Position numbers and translations under genes: made by a program. The notes below the pieces were generated by a model, which was not told the DNA's origin, ran no database searches, and saw only the letters and a program-made list of their open reading frames with translations. Positions 26,301 through 34,200 of a DNA stretch of 64,000 nt are shown one piece after another (the first letter of the stretch is position 1; each line of letters begins with the position of its first letter). Origin of the DNA: Bacteroidales bacterium (GTDB taxonomy: Bacteria > Bacteroidota > Bacteroidia > Bacteroidales > F082); NCBI GenBank assembly GCA_016290215.1, contig JAEETH010000004.1:1-64000 (forward strand). Direction: 5' to 3'.

Positions 26301-26509
26301 TTTTGATTTTTTTAATTTACTATAAACCAATAATATATCCGACAGCAAACGACAACAAACGACTACAGTCGACTACAAACGTTTAATCAACGGCTTAGTC
26401 TTGACAAGTGTTGTTACTTTGCATCGTCAAACCGACGGGTAGGGCAACTTGCCAAGAGGGGCGACACGGCAAATCAAACTTATACATTAATTACTAAACA
26501 CACACAACC

Positions 26510-26860
26510 ATGAGTACAATGAGAAATTCGGTCATGCTGATTGGCCGCCCGGGTGCAGAACCTGAAACGAGAACCTTCAACGACAACCGCGTCGTCACAC
26601 GCTTCAACCTCGCCGTGAACGAGACGCGTCGCAACGCCAACCACGAACAAGTGAAAGACACGCAGTGGTTCACCGTGGTGGCATGGGACAAGACGGCAGA
26701 GCGCGTCGCGCTGGCCGTGAAGAAAGGCAAGCGCATCGCCATCGACGGCACCTTGCGCAACAATGAATGGACCGACAAGAATGGCCAGCGCCATACGTCA
26801 ACCGAGATCCACATGAACAACTTTATCCTCCTCGATTGGGGCAAAGAACAAAACAGCTAA
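26510..26860 (+). CDS. ssb: Short single-stranded DNA-binding protein, copy 1
   Basis: 116 residues, start MSTMRNSVMLIGRPGAEPE. OB-fold: NSVMLIGRPGAEPETRTF, VVTRFNLAVNET, DTQWFTVVAWDKTAERVALA and KGKRIAIDGTLRNNEWTDKN are the standard strands that bind single-stranded DNA. The family normally continues ~50 residues with a flexible tail ending in an acidic DDDIPF-like tip that recruits partners. Here the protein stops after the OB-fold (LDWGKEQNS), so it would bind DNA but probably not partners through the usual tip. A paralogue follows 120 nt downstream. Confidence 0.92.
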   Translation: MSTMRNSVMLIGRPGAEPETRTFNDNRVVTRFNLAVNETRRNANHEQVKDTQWFTVVAWDKTAERVALAVKKGKRIAIDGTLRNNEWTDKNGQRHTSTEIHMNNFILLDWGKEQNS

Positions 26861-26865
26861 ACATC

Positions 26866-26942
26866 TGACACGAGACTGCGAGACTGCGGGACTGCGGGAC
26901 GAAGAATCCTCGAAGTCACGGAGTCTCGAAGTCCCGAAGTCA
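26866..26942. repeat. Intergenic inverted repeat between the two ssb genes
   Basis: GAGACTGCGAGACTGCGGGAC is answered by GGAGTCTCGAAGTCCCGAAG. Imperfect arms enclose GAAGAATCCTCG. Confidence 0.65.
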
Positions 26943-26980
26943 AAAAATCAACTATTATTCACCAACAAACACACAAAACT

Positions 26981-27316
26981 ATGAGTACAATGAGAAACTC
27001 GGTCATGCTGATTGGCCGCCCAGGTGCAGAACCTGAAATCAAGACCTTCAACAACAACAAGGTGGCACGTTTCCGTATCGCAGTAAATGAGAGCCGCAAA
27101 AATGCTAACGGCGAGTGGGTTGACAACACACAATGGTTTCCCATCGTGGCATGGGGCAGTCTGGCCGAACGGGTCGAAAAACACGTGACAAAAGGCACAC
27201 TGCTCGCCATTGACGGAAGCCTTCGCAACAACGAATGGACTGACGACAAAGGCCAACGCCATTCCAGTACTGAAATTTGGATTAGCGACATAATTCCATT
27301 AATTGCAAAGAATTAA
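26981..27316 (+). CDS. Short single-stranded DNA-binding protein, copy 2
   Basis: 111 residues. The first 19 residues are identical to copy 1 and the first ~65 nt nearly so, then the two diverge: TFNNNKVARFRIAVNESRKN, DNTQWFPIVAWGSLAERVEK, KGTLLAIDGSLRNNEWTDDK. It is again OB-fold only, ending IPLIAKN with no acidic tip. The pattern suggests tandem duplication with a conserved or gene-converted 5' end. It could serve a specialised role such as plasmid or mobile-element DNA, or be redundant. Confidence 0.92.
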   Translation: MSTMRNSVMLIGRPGAEPEIKTFNNNKVARFRIAVNESRKNANGEWVDNTQWFPIVAWGSLAERVEKHVTKGTLLAIDGSLRNNEWTDDKGQRHSSTEIWISDIIPLIAKN

Positions 27317-27337
27317 TTTGCAATTCACGATTTTGGT

Positions 27338-27345
27338 GTAACTTT
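27338..27345 (+). promoter_or_regulatory. Bacteroidota promoter (TTTG - 18 nt - TAACTTTG)
   Basis: TAACTTTG with TTTG at 27316-27319, 18 nt upstream of the box; close to the TTTG/TAnnTTTG consensus. It drives the 27363-29038 pair. Confidence 0.65.
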
Positions 27346-27362
27346 GCAGCCATAAATTCATT

Positions 27363-28274
27363 ATGGTTATGTTTCACCGCAGTTTACTCCGCAGAGCGAT
27401 AGCGGCTTCGCTTCTTGCCCTTTCATTATGGGCAGGCCCGCCCGAAGCCAATGCGCAATCTACCAAGCCTGGGTTAGATTTCTTCTCAGGCTTGGATTTC
27501 AATTTCAAGGACATGGATTTTGAAACCCAATACAAATTCTTGATTCGCCTTACGCCTGGCTTTAAGTGGAATTTTGGAGACCATTGGCAAGTGGTTGGAC
27601 AGATGCAGATTCCAGTTTTGAACCAATATGGCACTGAATATAGTTTTGTAGAACTTAGAGCACTCAATATCAGTAAGGAATTCAACATCAAGAGTTTGTA
27701 TCTCAGGGCCTCGGTAGGAGCCTTCACTCAAAATCGGTATGGCGTCGACTTGAAGGCGTTCTTGCCTTTGTGCGATTGGTTCGCCTTCGAGGGTCAAGCA
27801 GGTTATGTCGGCTCGGTTTTCCTGTTTCCTTACTGGGAAATCGTTGCACCCAATCGGTTTGTGGGAACCATTGGAGGCGACATTTACCTACCACGATGGA
27901 ACACCCAATTTCGGGGGGTCGTAGGCAAGTATTTATACGACGATATTGGCGCCGAGGCGGAAGCTATGCGCCATTTCAACCATACTACCATTTCGGTGTA
28001 TGCCCGATGGAGCAACAAGTTCAACTTCGACGGCGGTTTCAAGGTCATCATCATGCTTCCGCCTTATCGCCGCACCCATAGGGCTGTGAACATCCGTCCC
28101 GCTTCCAACTTCCGTTTGGCCTATACTGTAATGTACCGACAATGGAACAACAAGATGTACTACACCGACCCCGAGCAAAATGAGCGCGACGGCTGGTTCA
28201 GCCGCGACCTACTACATTGGGGCAGCCATAACATGGAACCGGATTTCATCATCAAAGAAAAGACGAAAAAATGA
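27363..28274 (+). CDS. Uncharacterised exported beta-rich protein paired with a YjbH-like protein
   Basis: 303 residues (ATG at 27363; a second ATG at 27369 is equally possible). Signal peptide ends ...WAGPPEANAQ. The mature part is a series of amphipathic strands (YKFLIRLTPGFKWNFGDHWQVVGQM; LRASVGAFTQNRYGVDL; FRLAYTVMYRQWNNKMYY), suggesting an outer-membrane barrel. Its stop overlaps the next ATG by 4 nt (ATGA), so translation is coupled to the YjbH-like gene, and the two probably act together at the outer membrane. No named family is recognised with confidence. Confidence 0.78.
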   Translation: MVMFHRSLLRRAIAASLLALSLWAGPPEANAQSTKPGLDFFSGLDFNFKDMDFETQYKFLIRLTPGFKWNFGDHWQVVGQMQIPVLNQYGTEYSFVELRALNISKEFNIKSLYLRASVGAFTQNRYGVDLKAFLPLCDWFAFEGQAGYVGSVFLFPYWEIVAPNRFVGTIGGDIYLPRWNTQFRGVVGKYLYDDIGAEAEAMRHFNHTTISVYARWSNKFNFDGGFKVIIMLPPYRRTHRAVNIRPASNFRLAYTVMYRQWNNKMYYTDPEQNERDGWFSRDLLHWGSHNMEPDFIIKEKTKK

Positions 28275-29038
28275 AACACCTTTATATTATAACTGCAGTA
28301 TTGCTCTTGTGGTGGTTGCCTCAAACGGTTCAAGCCCAACAGTATACAGGCATTTCTGGACTCGTTCATATTCCAACAGCCGAAACAAACCACGAGGGAG
28401 ATGCCTTTATTGGAGCTCATTTCCTCAACAAGGCAATGACACCCGACACGGGTTTCCTTTATCTCGGTGAAAAATACCACACTTTTGACTACTATGTCGC
28501 CTTGACACCCTTCAGTTGGTTAGAAATGAGTTATGTGTGTACGGAACGGATGAGAGCCAAAGACGATCAAACCGGACAAATCAAATGGAGCAAAGACCGT
28601 TATGCCTCGGTGAAAATACAACCTTTGAAGGAAGGTAAATACTGGCCGGCAGTGGCGATTGGTGGTAATGATGTGTTTACAACCGACCTTGGGTCGAGCA
28701 GCCCCGATGTGCAGCTTTACTTCTCAAACGTATATATAGCCGCCACCAAGCATTTCACCTTTGCGGGCAATGAGTTGGGCTTGACAGTGGCCTATCGCCA
28801 TTTCTTCCGTAGCTACAATTCCAAATGGAATGGCGTGGTGGGAGGCATCACTTTCCGTCCATCGTTTTTCCCGCAGTGGAGGATAATGGCTGAGTACACG
28901 GGCAATGAGTTCATTCTTGGTACAGATGTGTTGCTCTGGCAGCATCTGCGTTTACAAGGTAGCGTGAAAGACTTCAAGCACTTTTATGGAGGGGTTTGCC
29001 TGCAATTCAACCTGTTAGGAAAGAAATATACGTATTAA
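28271..29038 (+). CDS. YjbH-like outer-membrane protein
   Basis: 255 residues. Signal peptide ends PQTVQAQQ. The start of the mature protein, YTGISGLVHIPTAETNHEGDAFIGAHFLNKAM, matches the YjbH/DUF940-like family linked in other bacteria to exopolysaccharide production. Later strands (YFSNVYIAATKHF; LTVAYRHFFRSYNSKWNG; FILGTDVLLWQHLRLQGSVKDF) fit a barrel. It overlaps the upstream gene by 4 nt, so both are made from one transcript. No polysaccharide gene is adjacent, so the pathway is uncertain. Confidence 0.72.
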   Translation: MKHLYIITAVLLLWWLPQTVQAQQYTGISGLVHIPTAETNHEGDAFIGAHFLNKAMTPDTGFLYLGEKYHTFDYYVALTPFSWLEMSYVCTERMRAKDDQTGQIKWSKDRYASVKIQPLKEGKYWPAVAIGGNDVFTTDLGSSSPDVQLYFSNVYIAATKHFTFAGNELGLTVAYRHFFRSYNSKWNGVVGGITFRPSFFPQWRIMAEYTGNEFILGTDVLLWQHLRLQGSVKDFKHFYGGVCLQFNLLGKKYTY

Positions 29039-29162
29039 ACACGAACTATCATCGTTTTATCACGAATGAATCCGAGATTTAATTCTTGGCTAATCCAAGA
29101 TTGATTTTAAGTGAAAAAATGAAAAAAAAACGAAAATTTTGTGCTGGCATGAAAAAAATCCT

Positions 29163-29170
29163 TAATTTTG
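29163..29170 (+). promoter_or_regulatory. Bacteroidota promoter for the Cys/His-rich lipoprotein
   Basis: TAATTTTG with TTTG at 29138-29141, 21 nt upstream. Confidence 0.55.
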
Positions 29171-29224
29171 CAGCGCGAGTTTATATCCTACAACAGAATT
29201 TGAATAAATATAAACATCATAACT

Positions 29225-29662
29225 ATGAAGAAATTTATAATGACTTTTTTGGTGGCTGGTCTTGTGATTACATCGGTTTTAAGCCTCAATTCGTGCAAGA
29301 AGACGGACACGAATGCAAATGTTGATAATGAAGAATGGGTTCCAACTTTCGATGAATTTATTACTTATGAGGAGATTCAAGATGAAGGAACTAGAGACAG
29401 TTATGTGGAGTGTTATTACTGTGGTTTCCACATTCCTGCCTGCCCTGATGACCCGCCGTATGTGGACCATTGTCATTTTTGTGCAACTCACTCACATGTT
29501 CATTGGTTTGAACCAGAAGACGATTGTTATTCTCCCAATCAAGTAGGTGAATGTCCATACAAATTTGTTCGTAGACACAGACATGTAATTACGTATGCTC
29601 CTCTTAGCGGTTTCTACTGGCATAGTTTTCATGCTGGTGGTGCTGGTGGAGGACATGAATGA
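29225..29662 (+). CDS. Small Cys/His-rich lipoprotein, possible metal binder
   Basis: 145 residues. Lipoprotein signal with LNSC lipobox (Cys at ~24). After an acidic stretch (NEEWVPTFDEFITYEEIQDE) the protein becomes dense in Cys and His: VECYYCGFHIPACPDDPPYV, DHCHFCATHSHVHW, DDCYSPNQVGECPY, RRHRHVITY, ending HSFHAGGAGGGHE. Seven Cys besides the lipobox and many His are arranged as CxxC and HCHFC pairs, suggesting zinc or copper sites or disulfides outside the cytoplasm. I do not recognise a family. It has its own promoter upstream and a strong terminator downstream, so it is a single-gene unit. Confidence 0.75.
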   Translation: MKKFIMTFLVAGLVITSVLSLNSCKKTDTNANVDNEEWVPTFDEFITYEEIQDEGTRDSYVECYYCGFHIPACPDDPPYVDHCHFCATHSHVHWFEPEDDCYSPNQVGECPYKFVRRHRHVITYAPLSGFYWHSFHAGGAGGGHE

Positions 29663-29683
29663 TATATTAGAATTGAGCAAAAC

Positions 29684-29719
29684 AAAAAACGAGGGCGACA
29701 AGATTTCCCTCGTTTTTTG
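29684..29719. terminator. Rho-independent bidirectional terminator
   Basis: AAAAAACGAGGG, an 11-nt loop, then CCCTCGTTTTTTG. It is flanked by A and T runs on both sides, serving the lipoprotein gene and the convergent zinc-ribbon gene. Confidence 0.85.
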
Positions 29720-29720
29720 T

Positions 29721-30461
29721 TTATCCCGTCACCATAAACACGCGTGCGTCTTTCCACTTGGAATGGCGTAGCATCTCGTTGGTGAAGTGCGTGCGGCTTC
29801 CCACTTGGTCAAGCAGTTCCTTCGCCTTGTCGAACTGGCGCAACTCGCGATAAATCTCTGGCAACTCAAGGTCTATTTGCTCCTCGGGATGCTTTTCCAA
29901 TAGCGCCAAGAGGCGCTTTAGGTTTTCGGTGAAATCCTTATGGTTTTTGAGGAACAGTTTTTCGCCTTCAAGAATCGTCTTTCGGTTGCAATGCCACACA
30001 CCGAAACTCATGAAACCGTTGAGCAAATATTTCAGACGCACATGCTGATGGTTACGGTGCAAGTCGTTGTAAGCCCACCAAAGGAACCGTCGCAGATAGA
30101 TCTCCTTTTTCGGTTCGTAGTGGCTTTTCTTCAGGAAGGTCTTGTAATGGTTGACCAAAGCCATTTTCCCTTTGTTGTCAGAGAAACTGATGCCGAAGAA
30201 ACGCCAGGTGTTCCATGAATAGATGTCAGCATCGGGTTTTTCGTAGGTGATAAGCGGCTCAACAGGATTTTCAACCCAGAAAATATGTCCACACGAAGGA
30301 CACATGATCATTTTCTGAGGTGTGGTGATGTAGTTGTCGTTCAGCACCTTGCCATCCGAATACAAGATAGCCTCATTCACCATCTCAGCCTTCAGGTTGC
30401 GACCTTCGAGCCAGGCTTGGCAATGCGGACATTGGAAATAAAACGAGTCGTATTTCAGCAT
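29721..30461 (-). CDS. Uncharacterised protein with N-terminal zinc ribbon and helical-repeat C-terminus
   Basis: 246 residues from the ATG at 30461 (MLKYDSFYFQCPHCQAW); an earlier in-frame ATG overlaps the upstream gene and precedes the likely promoter. Two CxxC pairs, FQCPHC (~10-14) and IMCPSCGHIFW (~53-58), form a zinc ribbon. The rest is helical, with TPR-like pairs near the end (LPEIYRELRQFDKAKELLDQVG). Basic and aromatic residues are frequent in the middle. Function not recognised; possibly a regulator or a DUF2225-like protein. It lies 40 nt downstream of the RNase H gene on the same strand. Confidence 0.7.
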   Translation of the reverse strand: MLKYDSFYFQCPHCQAWLEGRNLKAEMVNEAILYSDGKVLNDNYITTPQKMIMCPSCGHIFWVENPVEPLITYEKPDADIYSWNTWRFFGISFSDNKGKMALVNHYKTFLKKSHYEPKKEIYLRRFLWWAYNDLHRNHQHVRLKYLLNGFMSFGVWHCNRKTILEGEKLFLKNHKDFTENLKRLLALLEKHPEEQIDLELPEIYRELRQFDKAKELLDQVGSRTHFTNEMLRHSKWKDARVFMVTG

Positions 30462-30501
30462 CTTGTATCTTGTATTTTGGGCGGTAAAAGTACAACTATT
30501 T

Positions 30502-31143
30502 TTATTTTCTGCCAAAATCAGCAGGGATTTCGCCCCAGATTTCCGTCTTCCATTTCAGAATCGGTACCTCGATGGCGTTCTCATTCAGCCATTTCTCAGC
30601 GCGTTCGATCAGTTGGAACAAATAGTCGTTTTTGGCGTTTCGTTGTAGTTTGGTCTTGCATTTCTTCTGGCGAATCCAAAGCTGTGCATTGACCGAGTCG
30701 CTATAGATGGGATAACTCATTTTTTTCTGCTTCTGCCAAGCCAAAGCATGCACAATGGCCAAAAACTCGCCGATATTGTTAGTGCCGTTTTCAAAAACGG
30801 GGCTTTTGAACAACTGCACCGACATGGCAGGTTGTGTGCCAAAATCCACGAAAACACCTTGGTATTCCATTTTGCCCGGGTTGCCCGAACAAGCGGCATC
30901 GACGGCAATGGCGGGACTGACAGGTTGCTCTTTTGCTTTCGAAAGGTCGACAGCAGGAACCACGTCTTTGCCCCAATACTTGTCAGGGCCTTCCTTGAAA
31001 GCAGTTTCGGCGCTTGTGCGGTCGGGAAAGCCTTTGTATTTGGCTCCTTTGACGCCCTCTATCTCTTTCTTGCAGGTCTCCCAACGATCGTAGATGCCTG
31101 GGGTACGACCTGACCAAACGACATAAAACTTGTTTTTCGACAT
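30502..31143 (-). CDS. Ribonuclease HI with N-terminal viroplasmin-type domain
   Basis: 213 residues. It degrades RNA in RNA/DNA hybrids. The N-terminal ~50 residues (KFYVVWSGRTPGIYDRWETC; KGFPDRTSAETAF) are the caulimovirus viroplasmin/hybrid-binding domain seen in eukaryotic RNase H1 and some bacterial enzymes. The RNase H domain keeps all four acidic residues: Asp in AVDAACSGNPG, Glu in NNIGEFLAIVHAL, Asp in YSDSVNAQLW and Asp in IPADFGRK at the very C-terminus. A TACTTTTG box ends 5 nt before the ATG, implying an almost leaderless mRNA. Confidence 0.93.
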   Translation of the reverse strand: MSKNKFYVVWSGRTPGIYDRWETCKKEIEGVKGAKYKGFPDRTSAETAFKEGPDKYWGKDVVPAVDLSKAKEQPVSPAIAVDAACSGNPGKMEYQGVFVDFGTQPAMSVQLFKSPVFENGTNNIGEFLAIVHALAWQKQKKMSYPIYSDSVNAQLWIRQKKCKTKLQRNAKNDYLFQLIERAEKWLNENAIEVPILKWKTEIWGEIPADFGRK

Positions 31144-31148
31144 GGGCG

Positions 31149-31156
31149 CAAAAGTA
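31149..31156 (-). promoter_or_regulatory. -7 box almost abutting the RNase H start
   Basis: Minus strand TACTTTTG, 5 nt before the ATG at 31143. Confidence 0.5.
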
Positions 31157-31209
31157 GAAATTTTTACCTTAATAGTAACCTTTCCATACCATCAGAACTG
31201 AAAAAAAGC

Positions 31210-31217
31210 TAATTTTG
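31210..31217 (+). promoter_or_regulatory. Bacteroidota -7 box for the M14 carboxypeptidase
   Basis: TAATTTTG, 40 nt upstream of the ATG at 31258. Confidence 0.55.
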
Positions 31218-31257
31218 CCGCCTTAAAATTCAAGACCTTATTTGCATTATTATTATC

Positions 31258-34200
31258 ATGAAAATTTTGCGTCGTTTATTATTCTTCATCATTGCCGTAT
31301 CGATTTGCGGTAACCTCCATGCACAAAGCCAAAAATCGTTGGCAGAGCTTATGCGCCAAAGAGACGAATATTATTTCAGCGTCAACGTGCAAGACCCATC
31401 TGAAATTCAAGTCATCAACACGATTTGTTCCGTCGATGCCACCAACGGCAGCACTGTCGTTTGCTATGCCAACCCAACCCAATACAACAACCTGTTGGCC
31501 GCTGGCTACCAACCCCATTTGCTGACTCCGCCATCGTTGCGCGAGGAAGTCGAAATGTACGACCCGCAGCGCGACACCTACGATTGGAACGCCTATTTGA
31601 CCTATCAGCAATATGTCGACATGATGGAAGGTTTCCCCACAACAGCAGTCAACGGCAGGACTTGTACTTTGCTTGACTTGGGAACGCTTTCCACCAGCAA
31701 CCACCGCAGGATTTTGGGCGTAAGACTGAACAATGGCCAACCTGATGGCAAGCCCAAGTTCCTATACACCTCCACCATGCACGGCGATGAAGTGACGGGA
31801 ATGATACTGATGCTCCGACTCATCGATGAGTTTTGCACCAGCACGGATTCACGCATCGTCAATTTGTTGAACAATCTTGACATCTTCATCTTCCCCTGCA
31901 CCAACCCTGACGGCACTTACTATGGCGGCAACAACACCGTCAACGGTGCACGTCGTTACAACGGTAACAATATCGACCTCAACCGCCATTTCCCCGACTT
32001 TGACGACGGCCCGCATCCCGATGGGGCTTCTTACTACCAAGACGAAGCGCAATGGATGATGGATTTGGCCCAACAATACCTGTTTACCATGGGTGCCAAC
32101 TATCATGGTGGTGCTGAAGTGGTCAACTATCCTTGGGACACCTACCAACCCGTCCACCCCGATGATGCCTGGTGGCGATTGGTCTGCACGGAATATGTCA
32201 CCAACGCCCGTGCGGTTCACTCCTCCTACATGACCGACACTTACAGCAGCGGCATCACCAACGGCTATGCCTGGTACACCATCAACGGCAGCCGTCAAGA
32301 CTACATGAACTACTACGGCCAATGCCGTGAACTCACCTTGGAATGTTCCTCTTCGAAGACCCCGAGCGCCTCACAACTACCCAACTTCTGGAACTACAAC
32401 CACAACAGCATGCTTACCTATATGGAGCAATGTCTGAAAGGTGTGCATGGCGTGGTGAGAGATGCTAACACCCAACAACCCATCGAAGGCGTAACGGTGA
32501 AAGTGCAAAACCACGATGCCTTAGGCTCATGGGTAACCTCACATGCCGTCGGCGATTTCCACAGACCTATCAAAGGCGGAAATTACACCTTTAAATTCAC
32601 TAAGGAAGGCTATTGCTCAGAAACCGTTGACGTATCCATCACCGATGGTGGGCGTGTCGACCTTGAAGTGTACCTTAGTCCTTCGGGGAGCTGCGCTGTT
32701 GAATGTTATGAAAACACCTTGCCCACAGCTGAGGGTAACTACGTGATGGGCTATCGCAACGGCAACACGCTCACCATGCCTACCAATAGCGGTGGTTCGT
32801 CTTCCACCGCCACAGTGAATATCACTCCCAACGAAGAGGATGGCTTTGCCGTGGAAGAGGGCGAAATAGAAAGCCCATTTGTTTTGACCTCGGCGGGAAC
32901 GTCAGGACAATACTACATTTCCTATAACGGCTACTATCTCACAAGAAGCACAAGTGGTTGGGGCTCTGGCAACAAGGCCATCACCTGGAGTACTTCGCAA
33001 AGCAACAACAACCGCTGGACCATCAGCGACACTGGCATCAGCCAGACTTCATCGAGCAGTTGGGGAGGTAGCACCACCTATTATCTGTTTTATAGTGGAG
33101 GCTCTTTCTACACGGGTACCAGCAATAACAACAACATCACTTTCTACCAAGAAGGCGACTGTCCTGGAGCAAGCCACACCATTAGCGTTTCGGCTAACCC
33201 AAGCGATGGCGGCACCGTCACAGGCGGTGGCAGCTATCAAGATGGAGAATCATGTACCGTAAGCGCTACTGCCAATGCCAACTACACCTTTGAAAACTGG
33301 ACTGAAAACAACAATGTGGTGTCGACCAACGCTAATTACACCTTTACCGTATACAATTCCCGCAACCTCGTAGCCCATTTCACCGCTATCCCCTTGCCCA
33401 CTTACAATGTGAGTGTGACAGCCAATCCAGCCAATGGCGGTAGTGTAGCAGGTGGCGGCACCTACACCGAAGGAGAGTCTTGCACCATCACGGCAACGCC
33501 TAATGCCAACTACACCTTCAACAACTGGACTGAAAATGGCGAGGTGATTTCTTCTGATGCAAGCTACACCTTCACTGTTAACGCTAACCACAACCTCGTG
33601 GCTAACTTCACCTACATTCCGCCGACCTACACCGTCAGTGTTTCGGCCAACCCGACCAACGGTGGCACCGTCGCAGGTGGTGGCACTTACACCGAAGGAG
33701 AGTCTTGCACCATCACGGCAACACCTAATGCCAACTACACCTTCAACAATTGGACTGAGAATGGTGAGGTGATTTCATCTGACGCAAGCTACACTTTCAT
33801 CGTAAATGAGAGCCACAACCTTGTGGCTAACTTCACCTACATTCCGCCGACCTACACCGTCAGCGTTTCGGCCAATCCGACCAATGGTGGCACCGTCGCA
33901 GGTGGTGGCAACTACACCGAAGGAGAGTCTTGCACCATCACCGCAACAGCCAGCAATGGCTATACCTTCAACAATTGGACTGAGAACGGTGAGGTGATTT
34001 CATCTGATGCCAGTTATACTTTCATCGTAAATGAGAACCACAATCTTGTGGCTAACTTCACCTACATTCCGCCTACCTACACCGTCAGTGTTTCGGCTAA
34101 CCCGACCAACGGTGGCACCGTTACAGGTGGAGGCACTTACACCGAAGGAGTGTCTTGCACCGTCACGGCAACAGCCAGCAATGGCTATACCTTCAACAAT

